Origin: an uncultured Oscillospiraceae bacterium
Lineage (GTDB): Bacteria > Bacillota > Clostridia > Oscillospirales > Acutalibacteraceae
Direction of reading: 5' to 3'
DNA: 12,667 nucleotides
NCBI GenBank assembly: GCA_900549155.1
Contig: URNF01000049.1
Span: 1 to 12,667 of the forward strand
The notes under the pieces were generated by a model. That model was not told where the DNA came from. It saw only the letters and a program-made list of their open reading frames with translations, and ran no database searches. Every line of letters begins with the position of its first letter. Within the stretch, counting starts at the first letter, position 1. Shown one piece after another: positions 1 through 6,831 of the stretch. The translations under genes were made by a program, and so were the position numbers.

Positions 1-76
1 GCTAGTGACGGGAAAGTGCCCGAAACCCGCACGGTTAAAGGCTTTTCGGAAGTTTTACTTCCGTTTGCCGAGGGAG
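1..76 (-). ncRNA. Candidate group I intron, 5' portion, in tRNA-Ser (partial)
   Basis: Immediately after tRNA position U39 the minus strand stops matching a tRNA. The segment G26 to G19 (GTTTCGGG) can pair without interruption with the last eight exon bases CTCGAAAT (84-77), ending in a U77-G26 wobble at the proposed junction. That is the hallmark of a group I intron P1 helix with its internal guide sequence. Between the two strands lies a six-pair hairpin CGGAAG/CTTCCG (63-58 and 52-47, loop TAAAA) with outer GGC/GCC pairs. The catalytic core (P3-P8) would lie before base 1, so it cannot be verified. Alternatives are a broken tRNA or an unrelated insertion. Confidence 0.45.
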
Positions 77-117
77 ATTTCGAGTCAGCCCCGTTATGAC
101 CACTTCGATACCTCTCC
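77..117 (-). tRNA. tRNA-Ser(CGA), 5' exon (interrupted gene)
   Basis: Read on the minus strand from 117, the sequence has the 5' part of a serine tRNA: acceptor 5' strand GGAGAGG (117-111), T8, a D-arm with TCG/CGG pairing and a GTGGTCATAA loop, then anticodon-arm strand GCTGA (89-85) and loop CTCGAAA (84-78) with anticodon CGA. T77 (tRNA position 39) pairs with A31 and C76 could be position 40, but the expected A-G-C completing the stem is replaced by T-C-C. No T-arm and no acceptor 3' strand (CCTCTCC) occur in the remaining 76 bases. A near-consensus promoter lies just upstream, which suggests a working gene. The remainder is either beyond the window edge after an intron, or lost. The 5' half is clear; the intron reading is inference. 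Confidence 0.75.
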
Positions 118-133
118 GTAAACTAACAGGTAT

Positions 134-161
134 ATTATACACGAAATTGGAGAAATGTCAA
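134..161 (-). promoter_or_regulatory. Vegetative promoter of the tRNA-Ser gene
   Basis: On the minus strand there is a perfect -35 TTGACA (161-156), a 16-base spacer and a perfect -10 TATAAT (139-134). The -10 ends 16 bases before tRNA base 1 at 117, leaving room for a short leader removed by RNase P. The strength of the match fits a stable-RNA gene. Confidence 0.85.
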
Positions 162-172
162 TTCCTTTTTCA

Positions 173-206
173 CGAGCGAAAGCGCATTGTCGGCGGGTTT
201 CGCTCG
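173..206. repeat. 9-bp perfect inverted repeat between divergent promoters
   Basis: CGAGCGAAA (173-181) is repeated as TTTCGCTCG (198-206) across a 16-base spacer. It lies upstream of both the tRNA promoter (minus) and the glgP promoter (plus), so it is probably not transcribed from either. It could be a binding site for a dimeric regulator. A second, imperfect pair (TTCACCAAT at 220-228 and ATTGGGTGAA at 262-271) and a self-complementary TTTTTTCGAAAAAA (249-262) follow. Nothing else was recognised in this intergenic stretch. Confidence 0.4.
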
Positions 207-286
207 AAAATTGTACACATTCACCAATCATTTCCACATGCATCCGTGTTTTTTCGAAAAAATTGGGTGAAATATCAAAAATACCG

Positions 287-315
287 TTGCAAAACGGCGG
301 TAAATGCGCTATACT
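287..315 (+). promoter_or_regulatory. Vegetative promoter of glgP
   Basis: TTGCAA (287-292), a 17-base spacer and TATACT (310-315) form a good sigma-70/sigma-A type promoter. Transcription would begin near 322, about 37 bases before the glgP start codon. Confidence 0.75.
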
Positions 316-358
316 GTATATGTATCCTTGCGAGTTCAAATTTCTGGAGGGAAACCGG

Positions 359-2755
359 ATGACGAAAAAAGAATTGAAAGAGGCGCTGTGCGCGAAGCTG
401 CTGCACAGCTTTTCGGTGCAGCCGGAAGAGGCGACCGACGAGCATTTTTATAATGCGCTGGTGCTGGTGCTGCGCGATCAGATGCGCAACAGCCGCATTC
501 AGTATATTTCCAAAACGCACGAGCAGAACGCCAAGCAGGTGTATTATCTCTGCATGGAATTTCTGATGGGACGTTCGCTCAAGAACACGCTGTATAACCT
601 CAATCTGACGAATGCGGCTGCTGCCGTTTTGAAGGAATATCATGTGAAGCTGGACGCTTTGTATGAGCTGGAGCCGGACGCAGGTCTCGGCAACGGCGGC
701 CTCGGGCGGCTTGCCGCCTGCTTCCTTGACGGTCTGGCGACGGCGAAGATGCCGGCGATCGGCTATTCGCTTCTGTATGAATACGGCATCTTCCGTCAGA
801 AGCTGGTGGACGGCTGGCAGACGGAGCTGCCGGACTTTTGGCTGCCGGGCGGCGAAAGCTGGCTGCTGCCGCGCCCCGAGCTTGCCAAGAAGGTGCTGTT
901 TGACGGCAATGTGCGCGAATGGTGGGACAACGACTTCCACCATGTGGAGCATGAAAATGCCACCGTCGTGGTCGCACAGCCGTATGATCTGATGGTCGCC
1001 GGCAAGGACGGCAAGGGCATTTCGACGCTGCGCCTGTGGCGTTCCACCGCCCCGGGCATGGATATGTCGCTTTTCAACCAGGGCGAATATATGCGTGCCA
1101 TGGAGCAAAAGGCGATGGCGGAGGTCATCACCCAGGTGCTGTATCCCGCGGACAACCACCGCGAGGGAAAATCCCTGCGCCTTTCCCAGCAGTATTTCCT
1201 CGTCTCCGCGTCGGTGCAGGACATCGTGCAGCGGCACCTTGAGACCTATGGCACGCTGGACAACCTGCCGGAGATGGCGGCGATCCATATCAACGACACC
1301 CACCCGACGCTGGCGATCCCTGAGCTTATGCGCATTATGCTGGACGAATGCGGCTATTCGTGGGAGGATGCCTATGCCATTGTGCAAAAGACCTTTGCCT
1401 ATACCAACCACACGGTGATGGCGGAGGCGCTGGAGTGCTGGCCCGAGGATTTGTTTGCTGCGCGCCTGCCGCGCATCTATCAGATCGTCAAGGAGATCAA
1501 CAATCGCTTCAGCGCGGAAATGATGGAAAAGACCGGCGGCGACACGCAGAAGGTCAGCCGCATGGCGATCATCAGCTTCGGTCAGATCAAGATGGCGAAC
1601 CTCTGTGTGGCGGTGTGCCATTCGGTCAACGGCGTTTCCAAGCTGCACAGCGAGATCGTGAAGCACACGGTGTTCCCCGAGGTGTATTCCGTTGCTCCCG
1701 AGAAATTCACCAACGTCACCAACGGCATTGCGCACCGCCGCTGGCTGTGTCAGGCAAACCCCGCGCTCACCAAGTTCATTACCGAGAAGATCGGCGGCGA
1801 CTTTGTCTATAACGCCGAGGAGCTGCAAAAGCTGCAGCCGCTCACCGAGGACAAGGCGGCGCTTGCCGACTTCATGGCGATCAAGCGGCAGAATAAGGAG
1901 CGCCTTGCCAAATATATCAAGGAGGCAAACGGCGTGACGGTCGATCCCGATTCGCTGTTTGATGTGCAGGTCAAGCGGCTGCACGAGTATAAGCGGCAGC
2001 ACCTGAACGCCATGCACATTCTGCACACCTATCTGCAGCTCAAAGACAACCCCAACATGGAGTTCACACCGCGCACCTATCTTTTCGGCGCGAAATCCGC
2101 GCCGGGATATTATCTCGCCAAGGAGATCATCCGCTTTATCTGTAACCTCGCCAAGGAGATCGAAAACGATCCGGCGGTGCGGGATAAGCTGCGCATCGTG
2201 TATGTGGAGGATTACCGCGTGACGCTGGCGGAGCTGCTCATGCCCGCCGCGGACATCAGTGAGCAGATCTCGCTTGCGGGCACGGAAGCATCCGGCACCG
2301 GCAACATGAAGCTCATGATGAACGGCGCGGTCACGCTGGGTACGCTGGACGGCGCGAACGTGGAGATCCACGACGCGGTCGGCGACGACAACATCTTCCT
2401 TTTTGGTATGCGGACGGAAGAGGTGCAGGCGCGCAAGACGCAGTATAACCCGCAGGAGCTGTATATCAAGGACCAGAACATCCACCGTGTTATCGACTTC
2501 ATGTACCACGGCTTCGGCGGCCGCAGCTATGCGGAGGTCGCCGGTTCTCTCACCGGCAAGGATCCGTATATGGTGCTGGCGGATTTCGAGGACTATTGCC
2601 GCGCACAGACGCTGTCGGGCAATGTCTATGCCGACAAGGAGCACTGGGCAAGGATGGCGCTGACCAACACGGCGCAAAGCGGCGTGTTCGCGTCCGACCG
2701 CTCCATCAAGGACTACAGCGACCGCATCTGGCACTGCCGTCCCGTGAAATTCTGA
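359..2755 (+). CDS. glgP: Glycogen/maltodextrin (alpha-glucan) phosphorylase, GT35
   Basis: Encodes a 798-residue cytosolic enzyme that uses phosphate to release glucose-1-phosphate from the non-reducing ends of alpha-1,4-glucans, depending on pyridoxal phosphate. Family marks are the N-terminal YYLCMEFLMGRSL segment, the glycine-rich DAGLGNGGLGRLAACFLD segment, GYSLLYEYGIFRQ, and the PLP-site signature EASGTGNMKLMMNGA, whose lysine 651 should form the Schiff base. The length equals that of typical bacterial phosphorylases. The start at 359 is chosen because GGAGG (346-350) lies 8 bases upstream and the N-terminus then matches the family; an in-frame ATG at 155 precedes the promoter and is rejected. 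The gene stands alone, with its own promoter and terminator and no glgA/B/C neighbours, so glycogen versus maltodextrin preference cannot be told from context. Confidence 0.96.
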   Translation: MTKKELKEALCAKLLHSFSVQPEEATDEHFYNALVLVLRDQMRNSRIQYISKTHEQNAKQVYYLCMEFLMGRSLKNTLYNLNLTNAAAAVLKEYHVKLDALYELEPDAGLGNGGLGRLAACFLDGLATAKMPAIGYSLLYEYGIFRQKLVDGWQTELPDFWLPGGESWLLPRPELAKKVLFDGNVREWWDNDFHHVEHENATVVVAQPYDLMVAGKDGKGISTLRLWRSTAPGMDMSLFNQGEYMRAMEQKAMAEVITQVLYPADNHREGKSLRLSQQYFLVSASVQDIVQRHLETYGTLDNLPEMAAIHINDTHPTLAIPELMRIMLDECGYSWEDAYAIVQKTFAYTNHTVMAEALECWPEDLFAARLPRIYQIVKEINNRFSAEMMEKTGGDTQKVSRMAIISFGQIKMANLCVAVCHSVNGVSKLHSEIVKHTVFPEVYSVAPEKFTNVTNGIAHRRWLCQANPALTKFITEKIGGDFVYNAEELQKLQPLTEDKAALADFMAIKRQNKERLAKYIKEANGVTVDPDSLFDVQVKRLHEYKRQHLNAMHILHTYLQLKDNPNMEFTPRTYLFGAKSAPGYYLAKEIIRFICNLAKEIENDPAVRDKLRIVYVEDYRVTLAELLMPAADISEQISLAGTEASGTGNMKLMMNGAVTLGTLDGANVEIHDAVGDDNIFLFGMRTEEVQARKTQYNPQELYIKDQNIHRVIDFMYHGFGGRSYAEVAGSLTGKDPYMVLADFEDYCRAQTLSGNVYADKEHWARMALTNTAQSGVFASDRSIKDYSDRIWHCRPVKF

Positions 2756-2770
2756 TAAAAAACACGCAAA

Positions 2771-2807
2771 AAAGACCGCCCGCAGGCAATGCCTGCGGGC
2801 GGTCTTT
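2771..2807. terminator. Bidirectional intrinsic terminator between convergent genes
   Basis: A perfect 17-bp inverted repeat (arms 2771-2787 and 2791-2807, loop AAT) has a GC-rich core (GACCGCCCGCAGGC). It ends in TTTCTTT on the plus strand and TTTTTTGCG on the minus strand. It lies between the glgP stop codon (2753-2755) and the permease stop codon (2811-2813, minus) and should end both transcripts. Confidence 0.93.
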
Positions 2808-2810
2808 CTT

Positions 2811-4883
2811 TCAGTGTGAGGTGGCGGTCGCGGCGACATCGCGCTCTTTGGTTTCGCTTGCGCCGATGTTCGCTTCCTGCAGGATGCGGAACGCTTCGTC
2901 GCTCAGCGTGAAAATGGCTTCTCTCTTCAAACCGTTTGTGTCATAGCCATCCCAAACGAGACAGAAAGCATCGTCCTTTGTGGGCGCTTTGCGCACAAGC
3001 GTGTTCTTGAGCGCGGCGAGCTGTGCACTTGTCAGCTCCTCCGGGGAAACAAAGTATTGCTGCATGCTGTCACCGCGGTTGTCATAGATATCCAGACCGG
3101 CGTTGCCTTCCTCAAGCGACTGCAGCATGTCGTCTTGCATCCCCTCGGTGCTTTTGTACCGATAGGAGAGATAGAGCGTGCAGCTTTCGGGGAAATATGC
3201 GGTGTTCAGCGGCACATCGAAGGAATAGACCTTGTTGCGATAGGTGACCTCGACGGTGAATTGGGTGAGCGTATTATCCGCTTTCGGGTAGTCCCCGTTT
3301 GTCAGCAGGGCATAGAGCTGTTCGAAGCTCAGCTTTTTTGACTCCTTTTGCATGGTGTCATAGACGGCGTCTGCCTCGTCGGTGCTCAGCTGCGTATGCC
3401 AGGGGGAAATGCCGCTGTCGCGCTCGGGCAGGGTGAAGATCTTGCGATAGGCCTCGCTCTTGTCCATGGCTTTTTCCAGCACTTTCAGCTGATCTGCAGA
3501 GAAAACGAGGCGGCGCTCGTGCACGCTGTTGCTGCCGGTATAGATCTTCACGGTCAGATAGTAAGCCGTGCCGCCGTCGCTGTCGCCAATACCGCTTATT
3601 GCGTTGTTGTTTTCGGCACAGATCTTGAGCCGCTCGGAAACGACGGCATAGGCATCCTTGTCATAGAGGATGATGTCGGCATAGTGCCTGGAGAAATAGG
3701 ACGACTGACCGTTCTCGAGGGATGTAAAGGAGATGCCCCTGATCTCGTCGGCGGTGGGGCGGAAGGCGAGCGCACTGCGGCAGCCGAGGAACACACCGAG
3801 CAGCATCGCAGCGTCCGCTGCCAGCACCAGCAAAAACGTCGGCGCGACTTTCAGCAGCTGTTTCGGCTTTTTGGTGGTGATCAGCTCATAGACGCAGAAA
3901 GCGACCGCAGCGACAATATAGAGCACGACGGTATAATACATATCTGTGCTGCCGGAACCGCTGTTCATACCGAGGAACAGCACCGACGTCGGCATCAGCG
4001 AGACGAGGAAGGTGATGACAAGGCGGTTGACGTGCTGCAGGATCGGCGTGGCAGCGGCATAGCCGGCGGCTTCGCTTTTGCGCAGACGGAACAGCAAATT
4101 GGCGGCAAGGAAATAGACAAACGCCACCACCGCCGTATAGGCGGCACTGCTGTAGGAATGAAGAATGGTGGTGGCATCGGCGGTGGACAGGACGCCCGTC
4201 AGGATGCCCAGCGGAATGTTATAGCTTGCGTCAAGCAGAATGCCGTCGATGCCGCCCGAAAGGATGTTGACGTAGCCGTGAATGAGCATGCGGCAGACGG
4301 TGAGCAGCAGACGCGGCGCAAAGAAGATCAGTCCCGCGACCACGATGTTGTTGAACAGCGTGCCGGTGATGCTCATGGCAAGCGCCGTGCAGGCGGCGAC
4401 AAACGCCGCACCGAGGAAGGAGTTCAGCAACAGCATACCGACGCCGGAAAGATCCAGCTGGATCTGCTGCGACAGGCACAGACAGGTGACGACCGAGACT
4501 GCCGACGAGGCGAGGATGGACACGAGAACCCAGAACATCACCGCCGCAAACAGGGAAATGAACATGGCAGCGCGGGTGACGGGGATCGCGTGATAGAAAT
4601 CGCTGGCGCGCCGTTTGTTCAAAAACGAAAACAGCATCAAAACGGCGACGGGGGCCAGCGTATACATCGGCAGCACAATGAGCGGATGCATCCTAAGCAG
4701 CGTGACCAGCGAGCGGGTCATTTCCACGGTGCGGATCTGCTGCGCCCGGATGACGGTGCCGATGGGAATGAGCAGTGCTTCAAGGCACATCACGACCGTG
4801 AACAGAATGCCGACGATCTTCAGCTGGCGAATACCCTCGCCGAAAATGCGGGCATCAAAATCCCAAAAACGTGTGCGTTTCAT
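2811..4883 (-). CDS. ABC transporter permease with large C-terminal soluble domain
   Basis: Encodes a 690-residue membrane protein. The first 370 residues hold about nine hydrophobic segments (roughly 22-45, 68-88, 104-133, 147-172, 178-200, 248-266, 287-306, 315-335 and 347-368). A basic loop at 86-103 reads LNKRRASDFYHAIPVTR, typical of Firmicutes permeases coupled to YtrB-like ATPases. Residues 370-690 form a soluble domain without membrane segments; I believe such domains occur in DUF6449-type permeases, but that is from memory. Its ATG overlaps the stop of the ATPase gene by 4 bp (ATGA), so the two are translationally coupled and surely partners. The SD is GGGGAGGG. Substrate unknown: in Bacillus the related ytr system responds to cell-wall antibiotics, but export of a given compound cannot be claimed here. 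Confidence 0.85.
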   Translation of the reverse strand: MKRTRFWDFDARIFGEGIRQLKIVGILFTVVMCLEALLIPIGTVIRAQQIRTVEMTRSLVTLLRMHPLIVLPMYTLAPVAVLMLFSFLNKRRASDFYHAIPVTRAAMFISLFAAVMFWVLVSILASSAVSVVTCLCLSQQIQLDLSGVGMLLLNSFLGAAFVAACTALAMSITGTLFNNIVVAGLIFFAPRLLLTVCRMLIHGYVNILSGGIDGILLDASYNIPLGILTGVLSTADATTILHSYSSAAYTAVVAFVYFLAANLLFRLRKSEAAGYAAATPILQHVNRLVITFLVSLMPTSVLFLGMNSGSGSTDMYYTVVLYIVAAVAFCVYELITTKKPKQLLKVAPTFLLVLAADAAMLLGVFLGCRSALAFRPTADEIRGISFTSLENGQSSYFSRHYADIILYDKDAYAVVSERLKICAENNNAISGIGDSDGGTAYYLTVKIYTGSNSVHERRLVFSADQLKVLEKAMDKSEAYRKIFTLPERDSGISPWHTQLSTDEADAVYDTMQKESKKLSFEQLYALLTNGDYPKADNTLTQFTVEVTYRNKVYSFDVPLNTAYFPESCTLYLSYRYKSTEGMQDDMLQSLEEGNAGLDIYDNRGDSMQQYFVSPEELTSAQLAALKNTLVRKAPTKDDAFCLVWDGYDTNGLKREAIFTLSDEAFRILQEANIGASETKERDVAATATSH

Positions 4884-5785
4884 GCTTTTCCCTCCCCTTC
4901 GTCGAAAATATAGCCGAGCGCTTCCATTTCATAGGTGAACACTTCCTCAAGCGACAGCGGCAGCACATCCAGCAGCACCGGCAGCTTTGCCTGCAGCGTT
5001 GCCACCGTCTGCTCGCGATCGCCGCGCACGATGAAGGACGCGACCGAGCCGTGACGGGTATAGTGCAGGATGTCCAGCCCCTCAAAAAGATCGCGGTCAT
5101 ATTCATGATTGAACGCGATCTGAATTTTGAACAGCGAGGTCTTGAGATTTTGCACATCGCTTTCGAGCACAAGGCCGCCCTTGTGCAGCAGCGCCAGCTG
5201 GTCACAGGTGTCCTCAAGCTCCCGCAGGGAGTGAGAGGTGATGATGGCGGTCGCGTGACGGTCGAGGACGTCCTCGACGATCAGCTTTTTGACAAGCGTG
5301 CGCATGATGGGATCCAGCCCGTCAAAGGTTTCGTCAAAGAAAATGTATTTCGGGCGGGAGGAAAGCGACAGGATGATGGCTGCCTGCCGTTTCATGCCTT
5401 TCGAAAAGGCGGAAAGCGGCTTCTTCGGGTCGAGCTTGAACGCCGCCGTGAGCGCTTCAAAGCGCGCCTTGTCAAAGGCGGGATAGGCAGCGGCATACAG
5501 CTGCGCCATACGCCGCATATCGGCGCCGCCGAGGAAAAACAGATCGTCGGGCACAAAGGCGATACGCGCCTTCACTGTTTTGTTTTCATACACCGGCTGA
5601 CCGTCGACGAACACGGCGCCTGCATCCGGGCGGTAGACGCCGGAAATCAGCCGCAAAAGCGTGGATTTTCCCGCACCGTTGGAACCGACCATGCCGTAGA
5701 TACAGCCCTCGGGGATGTTGCAGGTCACATTGTCGAGCGCCGTGAAATCCCCAAATCGCTTGGTGAGCGCTTTTACCTCAATCAT
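4880..5785 (-). CDS. ABC transporter ATP-binding protein (YtrB-like)
   Basis: Encodes a 301-residue cytosolic ATPase that should power the permease encoded just downstream. Visible motifs are Walker A GSNGAGKST (34-42), a degenerate signature FSKGMKRQ (127-134) in place of LSGGQ, Walker B YIFFDETFDGLDP (147-159) with catalytic Glu152, and the H-loop TSHS with His185. The Q-loop region reads FVPDD (77-81) and lacks the usual glutamine, as in many YtrB/EcsA-type ATPases. About 80 residues after the nucleotide-binding core form a C-terminal extension. The start at 5785 has SD AGAGGGG and overlaps the GntR gene by 8 bp; its stop overlaps the permease start by 4 bp. One ATPase with one permease suggests a homodimeric ATPase, unless a second permease lies elsewhere. 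Confidence 0.93.
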   Translation of the reverse strand: MIEVKALTKRFGDFTALDNVTCNIPEGCIYGMVGSNGAGKSTLLRLISGVYRPDAGAVFVDGQPVYENKTVKARIAFVPDDLFFLGGADMRRMAQLYAAAYPAFDKARFEALTAAFKLDPKKPLSAFSKGMKRQAAIILSLSSRPKYIFFDETFDGLDPIMRTLVKKLIVEDVLDRHATAIITSHSLRELEDTCDQLALLHKGGLVLESDVQNLKTSLFKIQIAFNHEYDRDLFEGLDILHYTRHGSVASFIVRGDREQTVATLQAKLPVLLDVLPLSLEEVFTYEMEALGYIFDEGEGKA

Positions 5786-6161
5786 GGGATACCCCTCTTT
5801 CCGTATAGATTTTTTTCAGTATGTCCGTCAGCTCCGTCAGCTCCACACCGGCAAGCGCCAATTCCTCGGCAAGTGCGGAAAAATCGGACAGCTTGCGCCG
5901 CTTGAAGACCGCGAGGAGCGCCGCTGCTCCCTCGGAGACAAAGCAGCCGATGCCGGGGATGGAATAGATGATGCCGCGCGTGTCCAGCTCGCCGTATGCC
6001 TTCTGAATGGTGTTCGGGTTGACCGACAGCTCGATGGACAGGCTGCGCACCGACGGCAGTTGGTCGCCCGCGTGCAGAACGCCGGACAAAATGAGCCGCT
6101 CCAGCTGATCGATCAGCTGTTCATAAACGGGCTTGCGGGACAGAGGATCGATTTGAAACAT
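5778..6161 (-). CDS. GntR-family transcriptional regulator, YtrA subfamily
   Basis: Encodes a 127-residue DNA-binding protein with an N-terminal winged helix (about residues 8-78; PVYEQLIDQLERLILSGVL, then GDQLPSVRSLSIELSVNPNT and KAYGELDTRGIIYSIPGIG). Only a short helical tail of about 45 residues follows, too small for an FadR, HutC or MocR effector domain, which marks the YtrA subfamily. The start at 6161 has an excellent AAGGAGG. It is first in a GntR-ATPase-permease operon and its promoter carries a perfect inverted repeat at the start of transcription, so it most likely represses its own operon. The inducer is unknown; in YtrA relatives, cell-envelope stress relieves repression. Confidence 0.92.
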   Translation of the reverse strand: MFQIDPLSRKPVYEQLIDQLERLILSGVLHAGDQLPSVRSLSIELSVNPNTIQKAYGELDTRGIIYSIPGIGCFVSEGAAALLAVFKRRKLSDFSALAEELALAGVELTELTDILKKIYTERGVSHD

Positions 6162-6180
6162 AGGACACCTCCTTCATGTA

Positions 6181-6211
6181 CTAGGTGTACTATCTGTGTT
6201 AGTACACCTAG
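6181..6211. promoter_or_regulatory. Probable GntR (YtrA-type) operator
   Basis: A perfect 12-bp inverted repeat, CTAGGTGTACTA (6181-6192) and TAGTACACCTAG (6200-6211), with a 7-base spacer. It directly abuts the -10 box (6217-6212) of the minus-strand promoter and covers the expected transcription start, so bound regulator would block transcription. Assignment to the adjacent GntR regulator is inference from position and symmetry. Confidence 0.85.
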
Positions 6212-6240
6212 ATGATACACCGCCGCGCACCGTTTGTCAA
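6212..6240 (-). promoter_or_regulatory. Promoter of the GntR-ABC operon
   Basis: On the minus strand, TTGACA (6240-6235), a 17-base spacer and TATCAT (6217-6212). The start is predicted near 6205, inside the operator, about 44 bases before the GntR start codon. Confidence 0.85.
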
Positions 6241-6247
6241 GAAAAAG

Positions 6248-6276
6248 TTGCAGATTTTTTTCTTTTGCGCTATGAT
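6248..6276 (+). promoter_or_regulatory. Promoter of the GNAT gene
   Basis: TTGCAG (6248-6253), a 17-base T-rich spacer and TATGAT (6271-6276). It is divergent from the operon promoter, with only 7 bases between the two -35 boxes. The operator at 6181-6211 lies upstream of this promoter, not over it. Confidence 0.7.
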
Positions 6277-6307
6277 AGTCCATATATTAAGGAAAGAGGG
6301 AATTCCC

Positions 6308-6781
6308 ATGGATATCACCATCCGCAGAGCCGTGAAAACGGACATTCCGTCGCTCGACCGTCTGCTTTTTGAGGTGCACAAGGTGCACAGCGACGTGCGC
6401 CCCGACCTGTTCAAAAGCGGCGCGAAAAAATATACCGACGAAGAATTGTGCGGTATTCTGGAAAATGAGAAAACGCCCGTTTTTGTCGCCGAAACGGCGG
6501 ACGGGATTGCGGGCTATGCGTTCTGCATCGAACAGCAGCATGTCGGCAGCCGCAGCATGACGGATGTCCGCACGCTGTATATCGACGATCTGTGCGTGGA
6601 TGAGCAGGTCAGAGGACTGCACATCGGCAAAAGGCTGTATGAGCATGTCCTTGCCTTTGCAAAGGAGCAGGGCTTCTACAATGTGACGCTCAATGTGTGG
6701 GCGGACAACGTGAAGGCCGTGGGCTTTTATGAAAAGCTGGGGCTGCGGGTGCAGAAGATCGGCATGGAAAAAATTCTGTAA
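6308..6781 (+). CDS. GNAT-family N-acetyltransferase
   Basis: Encodes a 157-residue acetyl-CoA-dependent acetyltransferase. The N-terminus MDITIRRAVKTDIPSL is the usual first strand and helix of the fold. Motif A is seen as YIDDLCVDEQVRGLHIGKRL, with the RGLHIG turn that holds the CoA pyrophosphate, and motif B as NVTLNVWADNVKAVGFYEKLGL. The start at 6308 is preceded by GAAAGAGGG with a 7-base gap; the longer reading from 6212 begins upstream of the predicted transcript and is rejected. It resembles the general RimI/YjaB-like class, but the acetyl acceptor (protein, small molecule or antibiotic) cannot be told. No terminator separates it from the next gene, 50 bases downstream. Confidence 0.9.
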   Translation: MDITIRRAVKTDIPSLDRLLFEVHKVHSDVRPDLFKSGAKKYTDEELCGILENEKTPVFVAETADGIAGYAFCIEQQHVGSRSMTDVRTLYIDDLCVDEQVRGLHIGKRLYEHVLAFAKEQGFYNVTLNVWADNVKAVGFYEKLGLRVQKIGMEKIL

Positions 6782-6831
6782 AACGGCGATATTTTACAGC
6801 GCATGGGGCAACCTTATGTTGAGGTGAGACC

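Noticed and set aside
1..117. T-box or other riboswitch leader on the plus strand
   Set aside because: No T-box motif, specifier loop or downstream gene is seen in that direction; the minus strand explains the sequence as a tRNA 5' half with its own promoter.
1..117. tRNA gene disrupted by an integrated mobile element
   Set aside because: Integration usually restores a full tRNA, and no integrase is visible. The exon-complementary guide-like sequence favours an intron, although the off-window sequence could revive this idea.
155..358. 68-codon N-terminal extension of glgP
   Set aside because: It lies mostly upstream of the predicted promoter, lacks an SD and does not resemble phosphorylases; the ATG at 359 has GGAGG at the right distance.
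275..2839. 854-codon open frame on the minus strand opposite glgP
   Set aside because: It is the antisense shadow of a GC-rich, codon-biased gene. The translation is rich in Arg, His and Val with no recognisable domain, has no ribosome binding site, and runs through the terminator.
3348..4913. 521-codon open frame on the plus strand opposite the permease
   Set aside because: The product is low in complexity (many G, D, Q, H, R) without domains. The minus strand encodes a clear membrane protein with an SD and an ATGA overlap with the ATPase gene.
4871..5905. 344-codon open frame on the plus strand opposite the ATPase
   Set aside because: The minus strand carries intact Walker A, Walker B and H-loop motifs; the plus reading has no domain or ribosome binding site.
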